DNA from: Candidatus Zixiibacteriota bacterium
GTDB lineage: Bacteria; Zixibacteria; MSB-5A5; CAIYYT01
Direction of reading: 5' to 3'
Assembly: GCA_026397575.1 (NCBI GenBank)
Contig: JAPLUP010000499.1
Span: 1-5,784, forward strand
DNA: 5,784 bases
Shown here piece by piece: positions 1 to 4,410 of this stretch. The first letter of the stretch is position 1. The number at the start of each line of letters is the position of its first letter. A program made the translations under genes and the position numbers. The notes beneath the pieces are model-generated. The model ran no database searches. It was given only the letters and a program-made list of their open reading frames with translations, and was not told the origin of the DNA.

Positions 1-2
1 CT

Positions 3-1430
3 TGGGGGACTGAAAGCCAGCAGGCCTTTGACGAAATTATGATGGGCACGTATTCGCTTGAACTCAAGGACATGATGAAGGCCTTTAAGGAATTTATGGG
101 CCCAAGCAACCTCATGGCATATCTGACCATGATGGCGATCCGACTGGTCGAAATGCACCGCGTCCTGAAAATAACCGGCTCCTTGTATCTTCACTGCGAC
201 CCAACGGCAAGCCACTATCTTAAGATAGTCCTTGATCAGGTATTTGGTCAGAAAAACATGATAAACGAGATTGTCTGGCAGAGGACCAATACGAAATCGC
301 TACAAACCAGGATATTTCCCAACTGCCACGACATAGTCCTCTCTTACGCCAAGGCCGAGAGATATCAGTTTCATAAGGTCTACACATCATATGAACAGGG
401 TTACGTGGATGAATTCTACAAGTACACTGAAGAAAAAACCGGGCGGCTATATACTCTGTCTGACGTAACCAATCCCAACAAAGATCGGCCTAATCTCACT
501 TACACGTGGAAAGGGGTTAGGCGAGTGTGGAGATGGACGAAGGACAAGATGGAGGACATGGACAAAGCGGGCAGGCTTGTTTACCTCAAGTCAGGGCTAC
601 CACGTTACAAGCGCTATCTTGATGAAATGCCCGGAGTTCCGGCATCTGATACGTGGACTGACATTCCTCCCCTCGGGGCTCATGCTAAGGAGTCCCTCGG
701 GTTTCCCACCCAAAAGCCAGTTGCCCTTCTGGAGCGTATCATTCAAGCGTCTTCTAGCGAAGGCGATGTTGTGATGGACCCCTTCTGCGGTTGCGGCACG
801 GCCACTGTTGCGGCGGAGAAGCTTGGCCGCAAATGGATTGGTATTGACGTTACACACTTGGCAATATCGCTCATCAAGAAACGCATCATCGACCATTTCC
901 CCGACGCCAAATTTGTGGTTGTCGGTGAGCCGCGTTCACTGGACGACGCACAGGCGTTGTTCAAGCAATCCGCGTTCCAATTCGAGGCCTGGGCGGTATC
1001 GTTGATTGGCGGGCAGCCGTATAAGAGCACTGGCGGCGGCGATACCGGCATGGACGGATTTTTGTACTTTCAGGATTTCCAGGGCAATTACCACCGAATT
1101 ATCATTGAGGTCAAGGGGGGTGGATACCAACCCAAAGATGTTCGCTCGCTGGCGCACGTCCTCCAGCGCGAGGAATCGCCGATGGGCATCTTAATCGCGT
1201 TGGAACCACCGACCAAGGGCATGTTGTCTGCCGCCGCAGAACTCGGCAAATGGGCTATACCCGGTAGTCGCAAATCGTATCCGGTCATGCAAATCATGAC
1301 GATTCAGGATTTCTTCGACGGCAAGAAACCGGAACTACCCGACACCAGCGAAACTTTGAAAAAGGCCAAACGCGAAGTCCGCGAACGCGAGAAGAAGAAA
1401 AACCAACCGAAGTTGCCGTTGGTTGAGTGA
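3..1430 (+). CDS. Beta-class DNA methyltransferase fused to Mrr-like nuclease domain (5' truncated)
   Basis: The frame is open from base 3, so the true start lies left of the window; the first internal ATG is at 39 (numbered 1 below). It should transfer methyl from S-adenosylmethionine to adenine-N6 or cytosine-N4 in DNA. Visible marks are LYLHCDPTASHYLK (49-62) and EIVWQR (77-82), the motif X region GFPTQKPVALLERII (221-235) and the cofactor motif I DPFCGCGTATVAAE with GRKWIGID (247-270). Motif X then motif I at the C-terminal side is the beta-class order, so the catalytic DPPY/F motif should be in the missing N-terminus. Residues 311-432 form a second domain: E316 in a first helix, GGGDTGMDG (D339) and IIIEVKGG (E357, K359), matching a PD-(D/E)XK, Mrr-like nuclease, followed by YPVMQIMTIQDFFDGKKPELP-type ending. 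The tail (438-463) is lysine-rich. Whether it cleaves, and what site it recognises, cannot be read. Confidence 0.9.
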   Translation, partial: WGTESQQAFDEIMMGTYSLELKDMMKAFKEFMGPSNLMAYLTMMAIRLVEMHRVLKITGSLYLHCDPTASHYLKIVLDQVFGQKNMINEIVWQRTNTKSLQTRIFPNCHDIVLSYAKAERYQFHKVYTSYEQGYVDEFYKYTEEKTGRLYTLSDVTNPNKDRPNLTYTWKGVRRVWRWTKDKMEDMDKAGRLVYLKSGLPRYKRYLDEMPGVPASDTWTDIPPLGAHAKESLGFPTQKPVALLERIIQASSSEGDVVMDPFCGCGTATVAAEKLGRKWIGIDVTHLAISLIKKRIIDHFPDAKFVVVGEPRSLDDAQALFKQSAFQFEAWAVSLIGGQPYKSTGGGDTGMDGFLYFQDFQGNYHRIIIEVKGGGYQPKDVRSLAHVLQREESPMGILIALEPPTKGMLSAAAELGKWAIPGSRKSYPVMQIMTIQDFFDGKKPELPDTSETLKKAKREVREREKKKNQPKLPLVE

Positions 1431-1434
1431 TGAC

Positions 1435-1463
1435 GATCATAGATGATCATGACCATTGATCAT
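1435..1463. repeat. Three GATCAT words at the gene junction
   Basis: GATCAT occurs at 1435-1440, 1445-1450 and 1458-1463, spanning the intergenic gap and the first codons of the downstream gene. The middle copy is part of the palindrome ATGATCAT (1443-1450), which includes the start codon. The first two are 10 bases apart, about one helical turn. This could be a protein- or methylation-sensitive site, or chance in a short AT-rich stretch. No function is demonstrated. Confidence 0.35.
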
Positions 1464-2633
1464 ATTTCTGTGAGTCCATTTGAAAACTACAGGACTTTGG
1501 TTGACCAGATTTTTGGCAAAGGGACTGTTTCGCAATCGAGTTCCGAGACTCAAAGTAATCCCATACTTGATGCGCTTAATAGCTTACAGCAGCAGGTTTT
1601 CTGGGACAATTTTCACTCACGTCTAGGCAGGCTTGATAGAATTTACCGAAATCATTCTCCTCGACAGAAGCTAGGTCAAAAACTTGGCGAGATTCAGCAG
1701 CCCAACAACTGGGATGGCGCATACTCGGAAATTGTGGCTCTTGACTTCCTGCAACAGGGCTTCCTTGACAAGAGCTCTTATTTGTCTGAACCAATTTTGA
1801 TAGACAAGGAGGTCCCTCGTGCGCAGACGTTTTCCGAAAATGTTGCGACCGACGGTTGCAGAACTCCTGATGGTTTCTTCCCGGATTTTGGAGTCTATTT
1901 CGATGTGAAGCGAATTCCTACGCGTCCTCAAATCATTCTTCGAGACCTTGCAGAGAGGATTCGCCGACAGTTCGGTGACACTCGTCTTTTCATCTCCCCC
2001 GAATATCCGATTGACTTAGGATGCTTAGAAATTCAATTACGGGTTTGCTCAATTGTCAATGAGGTTCTCGAATTCTTGCGGCAGAACAACATGCCGAAGT
2101 ATTTCAGATCTGAACACGTTGCCGACCTTGAGTTTAGATTTCGATGGGAATCGGGTGTCTCCGTTACCGCTTCGATTTACGATCCTTATCGTCTCGCTGA
2201 AGAACTGCACTTGCTACCGCTACAAAAGTTCGGGCAGATTGTCAGGGATTATCCGTTCCTGCTAATCTATGTCGATTTCCCGTGGTTCAACATCGGAAGC
2301 GGCATGACCAGTGGCCTCGGTGACGAGTTCTATCGGGCCTTTTCTCGAAGATTATTCATCCAGTATCGGCTTAGTGACACCAAATATTCGACAGTAGATG
2401 AGAACTTTTCAGGCAGCGAAACCATTTTCGAATTTAGCAAGAAGATTTCTGGAATCATGTTTCTTGAAGACAAGAGTATTTTGTGCCCCGAGAGAGATTG
2501 CAGGAACGTTAGGGCAATCCTCTTTCTCAATCCCATCGCCGAACACCCGCTCATTAACAGCATCTTCGCGAGGGAGTATCTTCAATCAACGCTTCTTACT
2601 CCGATTGTAGACTTCGAATATGATAACTACTAG
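1443..2633 (+). CDS. Unrecognised 396-residue protein, possible PD-(D/E)XK nuclease
   Basis: I do not recognise the family. A candidate nuclease core is visible: an acidic helix GAYSEIVALDFL (E96), then TPDGFFPDFGVYFDVKR (141-157), in which D148, D154 and K156 fit a PD-x5-DxK arrangement with the lysine on a hydrophobic strand. The helix RDLAERIRRQFGD follows. The C-terminal half (200-396) has alternating strands such as FLLIYVDFPWF (272-282) and no motif I can name. There is no signal peptide or membrane segment. The gene starts 12 bases after the methyltransferase-nuclease stop, in the same frame, with TAG directly before the ATG. No clear Shine-Dalgarno site precedes it (ATG 1449 is an alternative start), so translational coupling is likely. 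Context suggests a restriction or defence partner of the upstream gene. By eye the base composition is more AT-rich than the synthetase-like gene, consistent with acquisition. Coding status is firm; function is inference. Confidence 0.85.
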   Translation: MIMTIDHISVSPFENYRTLVDQIFGKGTVSQSSSETQSNPILDALNSLQQQVFWDNFHSRLGRLDRIYRNHSPRQKLGQKLGEIQQPNNWDGAYSEIVALDFLQQGFLDKSSYLSEPILIDKEVPRAQTFSENVATDGCRTPDGFFPDFGVYFDVKRIPTRPQIILRDLAERIRRQFGDTRLFISPEYPIDLGCLEIQLRVCSIVNEVLEFLRQNNMPKYFRSEHVADLEFRFRWESGVSVTASIYDPYRLAEELHLLPLQKFGQIVRDYPFLLIYVDFPWFNIGSGMTSGLGDEFYRAFSRRLFIQYRLSDTKYSTVDENFSGSETIFEFSKKISGIMFLEDKSILCPERDCRNVRAILFLNPIAEHPLINSIFAREYLQSTLLTPIVDFEYDNY

Positions 2634-3054
2634 TTAAGTAGGTCATAACCCCTTGTGACACAACGCTTGACTTGCTAATCCCTCCTTCGGAGTTTCGACA
2701 GTCTTTTCCTATCCTCCCTCCCTTTTTGTAGTGCTCTTGTAGATAAATCTCCCCCACACCAGTTAGTAGAACGCTGGTTGCGGCACCGAAGGTCACCCCG
2801 GAGTGCTCTGCGGGTCGGGTGATTAGCGGCAGAGCAAAAACGAAGTTGGTTTTTGTGTTCTACCTCCTACTCGACCAGGAATCGCCTGCGGTCTAACGGC
2901 AACGACTAAGCCAAATAAAATGCCGAACAATAACCGTTATGACCCAGGACATGTTCGTACTTCGCCGTGGTGAGTGAGTCTGTCGGTACCGAAGGCCAAG
3001 TGGCTCGCGCTGTCAGATACATGCCGTCCGGCTGACACGCTTTGATGTGTTAGG
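2634..3054. other. Intergenic stretch without a supportable gene
   Basis: After the second gene's stop there are about 420 bases where short open frames exist on both strands but none has a convincing start signal, codon pattern or recognisable product. It begins with a pyrimidine-rich run around 2700-2727 and contains a hairpin at 2804-2836 (listed separately). No good intrinsic terminator was found for the upstream pair of genes; CTCC-TTC-GGAG near 2682 is short and is not followed by a strong T-run. Confidence 0.5.
2804..2836. repeat. Inverted repeat, 8-bp stem
   Basis: TGCTCTGC (2804-2811) pairs perfectly with GCAGAGCA (2829-2836) around a 17-base GC-rich loop. It is followed by AAAA rather than a T-run, so it is not a plus-strand terminator. 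On the minus strand the stem is preceded by TTTT rather than followed by it, so it is not a terminator there either. It could be a member of a dispersed palindromic family. Confidence 0.45.
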
Positions 3055-3061
3055 ATCGTAG

Positions 3062-3084
3062 GTCAGGCCTACTTGGGGCCTGAC
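3062..3084. repeat. Palindromic module 1, left copy
   Basis: GTCAGGCC (3062-3069) and GGCCTGAC (3077-3084) form a perfect 8-bp stem around a 7-base loop. It opens a run of consecutive palindromes (3062-3145). A TCAGG/CCTGA palindrome also opens the inverted right-hand cluster near 3881-3930. Confidence 0.6.
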
Positions 3085-3090
3085 ACACAG

Positions 3091-3112
3091 GGTGCCCCAC
3101 TGCCGCGGTGGG
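3091..3112. repeat. Palindromic module 2, GTGCCCCA family, copy 1
   Basis: GGTGCCCCAC begins at 3091; CCCAC (3096-3100) pairs with GTGGG (3108-3112) around the loop TGCCGCG. A second copy with the same layout and loop length, but a different stem sequence, lies at 3240-3263. Confidence 0.55.
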
Positions 3113-3121
3113 TTTCTTCCC

Positions 3122-3145
3122 GTAGGGGCGCACGGCAGTGCGCCC
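3122..3145 (+). repeat. Palindromic module 3, GTAGGGGC...GCCC family, forward copy
   Basis: This is a 24-base unit starting GTAGGGGC and ending GCGCCC. GGGCGCAC (3126-3133) pairs perfectly with GTGCGCCC (3138-3145) around the tetraloop GGCA. A relative of equal length, with the same outer bases but a changed interior, lies on the minus strand at 3774-3797. This REP-like design resembles dispersed genomic palindromes rather than a gene signal. Confidence 0.6.
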
Positions 3146-3155
3146 GCGGTGACCT

Positions 3156-3216
3156 CGTCATTGCGAGGAGTGCGGGAAGTGTGTGGTGCGGTAGGGAAGC
3201 ATGACGAAGCAATCTC
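3156..3216. repeat. REP-like element, CGTCATTGCGAGG...GACGAAGCAATCTCG
   Basis: The outer words CGTCATTGCGAGGAG (3156-3170) and TGACGAAGCAATCTCG (from 3202) flank a purine-rich middle. ATTGC (3160-3164) is complementary to GCAAT (3209-3213). From general knowledge, this pair of words recurs as a dispersed repeat in many environmental bacterial genomes. That recollection was not checked against a database. Confidence 0.6.
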
Positions 3217-3224
3217 GATTCTCG

Positions 3225-3779
3225 TCACATCAAAGCACCGGTGCCCCATCTACTTTTGATGGGTCTCGTACGTCTTCCGTCGCGATCGTCTTCGATTTGG
3301 GTCAAACCTGTCATGACGATCACTACCGAAGAACAGTTTACACCGTCATCCGGAACCCAGTAATAGAGCGTATCATGCCAACCGCGAGTCCGATCGACCT
3401 CGCTACAATAGCGGACGTCTGCGATGTCGATGATTCAATGGAGGAGCGTCCCCTTTTCCCCGCAACCCGTTCGCGTTTCCGACTCCAAGGAGTCTTGGAT
3501 GAGTCGCTCAGACTGTGTCGCAAGAATCTTTTGTCCTGTCCGTGCCCTGGGTGATACTCAGGAGTGCGCGTCAGCGGCGCCGGCCATTCCCGCGAAAACG
3601 GCTACCCTGGACAATCTTTGAACGACACAGCGAGACCGCACAGACCGTTCGTCCACTACCGGAAAACGCTGGTCGAGGTTCGCTCGTTCTTTGACATCGC
3701 GAATAGCATTATTTGCGCCATATTGTAGCTTGGCTCCTTGCGGATATCGTTTTCCATGTGCGCTCGAATCCTCGGGCAC
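3225..3779 (-). pseudogene. Possible decayed gene: interrupted coding-like frame
   Basis: One minus-strand frame runs from about 3779 to the stop at 3227-3225, broken only by TGA at 3560-3558 and TGA at 3437-3435. The segments read protein-like: DVKERANLDQRFPVVDE in the first, ILATQSERLIQDSLESE in the second, and RGWHDTLYYWVPDDG followed by VVIVMTGLTQIEDDRDG in the third. No family is recognised. No start with a ribosome-binding site was found, and both ends run into palindromic modules (3774-3797 and 3240-3263). Against it, another minus-strand frame (3338-3523) is also open, and the interval may simply be the interior of a repeated non-coding element, including the perfect palindrome GACTCC-AA-GGAGTC at 3481-3494. 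This is a weak call. Confidence 0.2.
3240..3263. repeat. Palindromic module 2, GTGCCCCA family, copy 2
   Basis: GGTGCCCCATC starts at 3240; CCCATC (3245-3250) pairs with GATGGG (3258-3263) around a 7-base loop, TACTTTT. Compared with the copy at 3091-3112, the outer GGTGCCCCA and the loop length are kept, while the stem has changed on both arms so that pairing is preserved. Confidence 0.55.
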
Positions 3780-3797
3780 GGCACGCCATGCCCCTAC
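3774..3797 (-). repeat. Palindromic module 3, inverted copy
   Basis: Read on the minus strand this 24-base unit begins GTAGGGGC and ends GTGCCC, matching the outer parts of the unit at 3122-3145. GGGCA (3774-3778) pairs with TGCCC (3789-3793). The interior differs from the forward copy. Confidence 0.5.
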
Positions 3798-3815
3798 GGA
3801 GGCGCCGACGCAAGA

Positions 3816-3842
3816 CCCACCCGACGCTGCGCTTTGGGTGGG
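3816..3842. repeat. Palindromic module, CCCACCC/GGGTGGG
   Basis: CCCACCC (3816-3822) pairs perfectly with GGGTGGG (3836-3842) around a 13-base loop containing GCTGCGC. In the inverted right-hand cluster it occupies the place held by the CCCAC/GTGGG module on the left. Confidence 0.5.
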
Positions 3843-3880
3843 CTCCAGAGCTGATAGCGCGTTTTAGCCGGACTATGCCA

Positions 3881-3942
3881 TCAGGAAAGGATTCCTGACG
3901 GCGCGGAGAAGACAACCTCAGGATTCCTGACGGCGCGGAGAA
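3881..3942. repeat. 23-base direct repeat with TCAGGA/TCCTGA palindromes
   Basis: A 23-base sequence beginning AGGATTCCTGACGG is repeated exactly at 3888-3910 and 3920-3942, a 32-base period. Each copy overlaps a palindrome: TCAGGAA (3881-3887) with TTCCTGA (3892-3898), and TCAGGA (3918-3923) with TCCTGA (3925-3930). Two copies with a 9-base gap do not make a CRISPR array. Confidence 0.7.
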
Positions 3943-3970
3943 TGACGTGGAGATGGCGCATATTGGTCTG

Positions 3971-4022
3971 AGAAAAATTTTTGAAAAAATTTATTGACAT
4001 GGATTCAACAAGTCGTTATAGT
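3971..4022 (+). promoter_or_regulatory. Strong sigma-70 promoter with A-tract upstream element
   Basis: TTGACA (3994-3999) and TATAGT (4017-4022) are separated by exactly 17 bases; only one of twelve hexamer positions departs from consensus. The preceding AT-rich stretch (3971-3992) has runs AAAAATTTTT and AAAAAATTTA, resembling an UP element. Transcription should begin near 4028-4031, heading rightwards into the leader. Confidence 0.8.
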
Positions 4023-4066
4023 CTCATTTTAAGGGCAGTAATTGACAAGGGGACTTTTTAGAAGAA

Positions 4067-4122
4067 TTCGCGGCGGCAGATGCTCTATCTGCCAAGGTCG
4101 GCAACGGCGGTCTGCCCGCGAA
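4067..4122 (+). other. Structured RNA domain in the leader
   Basis: TTCGCGG (4067-4073) pairs with CCGCGAA (4116-4122). Inside, GGCAGAT (4075-4081) pairs with ATCTGCC (4087-4093) around GCTCT. The later TCTGCC (4111-4116) could compete for the same GGCAGA, giving two mutually exclusive folds. This is by-eye pairing only. Confidence 0.45.
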
Positions 4123-4167
4123 GAGACGAGTGAAGTGAGATTTAAGCTGTCACTGTCGGTAGGATTA

Positions 4168-4323
4168 GTGAGCAACGAAAGTAAGATTGAAAGACTTGGC
4201 GAGATGAACAGACGGAAGTCAAACCGATGCAGCGGCTCTGCAAACGCCTGCCCGCTTCATGCCGTTGTTGAACCCGAGACCAACTCCACAAATCAAGAGG
4301 TGCATGATGGTCTTGTGGGTTAG
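4168..4323 (+). CDS. Possible leader peptide, asparagine-containing (51 codons)
   Basis: A frame starts at GTG 4168, with AGGA at 4161-4164 as a closely spaced ribosome-binding site, and stops at TAG 4321-4323. ATG 4204 is an alternative start giving 39 codons. The product would have six Asn in 51 residues (positions 3, 14, 19, 26, 39 and 42), without a run of them. Codons 39 (AAC, 4282-4284) and 42 (AAT, 4291-4293) lie in the loop of the helix 4271-4281/4309-4321, and the stop codon overlaps the end of that helix. That layout is what ribosome-mediated attenuation would need. The same frame extends upstream to TTG 4042 but becomes arginine-rich. Coding is uncertain; it may be an accident of the leader RNA. 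Confidence 0.25.
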   Translation: MSNESKIERLGEMNRRKSNRCSGSANACPLHAVVEPETNSTNQEVHDGLVG

Positions 4324-4355
4324 TGTTTCGCCATTTCCCGTGTTGAGAATTCAAC

Positions 4356-4387
4356 GCCACCCGAATTGTTTCGGGTGGCTTTTTTTT
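4356..4387 (+). terminator. Intrinsic terminator upstream of the synthetase-like gene
   Basis: GCCACCCGAA (4356-4365) and TTCGGGTGGC (4370-4379) form a perfect 10-bp stem around the loop TTGT, followed at once by eight T (4380-4387). It works on the plus strand only. Its position immediately before a Shine-Dalgarno site, rather than after a gene, is the main sign of attenuation. Confidence 0.9.
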
Positions 4388-4396
4388 AATCAATTT

Positions 4397-4403
4397 GGAG
4401 GAG
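4397..4403 (+). promoter_or_regulatory. Ribosome-binding site of the synthetase-like gene
   Basis: GGAGGAG lies seven bases before ATG 4411. It is a near-perfect anti-16S match and fixes the start. It falls just outside the terminator T-run, so read-through transcripts would be well translated. Confidence 0.85.
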
Positions 4404-4410
4404 TTAGACG

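Larger units (their letters stand above)
4029..4387 (+). promoter_or_regulatory. Leader RNA of about 360 nt ending in a terminator: putative attenuator
   Basis: The transcript from the promoter at 3994-4022 would run about 360 nt to the intrinsic terminator, which ends 23 bases before the synthetase-like start codon. No other promoter fits between terminator and gene, so the gene must be reached by read-through or antitermination. Structure is visible throughout: a closing stem TTCGCGG/CCGCGAA (4067-4073 with 4116-4122), an internal hairpin GGCAGAT/ATCTGCC, a helix AACCC-AGACC with GGTCT-GGGTT (4271-4281 with 4309-4321), and a small hairpin GTTGA/TCAAC (4342-4355) touching the terminator. No T-box motif or known riboswitch core was recognised. 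It could instead be a separate small RNA whose terminator leaks. Confidence 0.55.

Noticed and set aside
2596..2796. 66-codon minus-strand gene overlapping the end of the second CDS
   Set aside because: No start signal or recognisable product, and it overlaps an intact gene's 3' end.
2893..2940. Integron attC site (GTCTAAC...)
   Set aside because: The R-type word matches RYYYAAC, but no matching GTTRRRY partner is present and the pairing arms are poor.
3201..3554. 117-codon plus-strand gene
   Set aside because: It starts inside a REP-like element, has no ribosome-binding site and its product is low-complexity and unrecognised.
3691..3726. Second sigma-70 promoter at TTGACA 3691
   Set aside because: No acceptable -10 hexamer at 16-18 bases; the nearest TATTGT is 24 bases away.
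3225..3779. UGA read as an amino acid (recoding) rather than stop
   Set aside because: Both interruptions are TGA, but the intact genes show no internal TGA, and the first gene ends in TGA-TGA, which reads as normal stops.
3888..3942. CRISPR array
   Set aside because: Only two 23-base repeats with a 9-base gap, no further units and no cas genes.
4029..4387. T-box, tmRNA, RNase P RNA or 6S RNA
   Set aside because: The T-box core GGTGGNACCGCG, the tmRNA tag and acceptor ends, the RNase P conserved core and the 6S open-bubble layout were all looked for by eye and not found.
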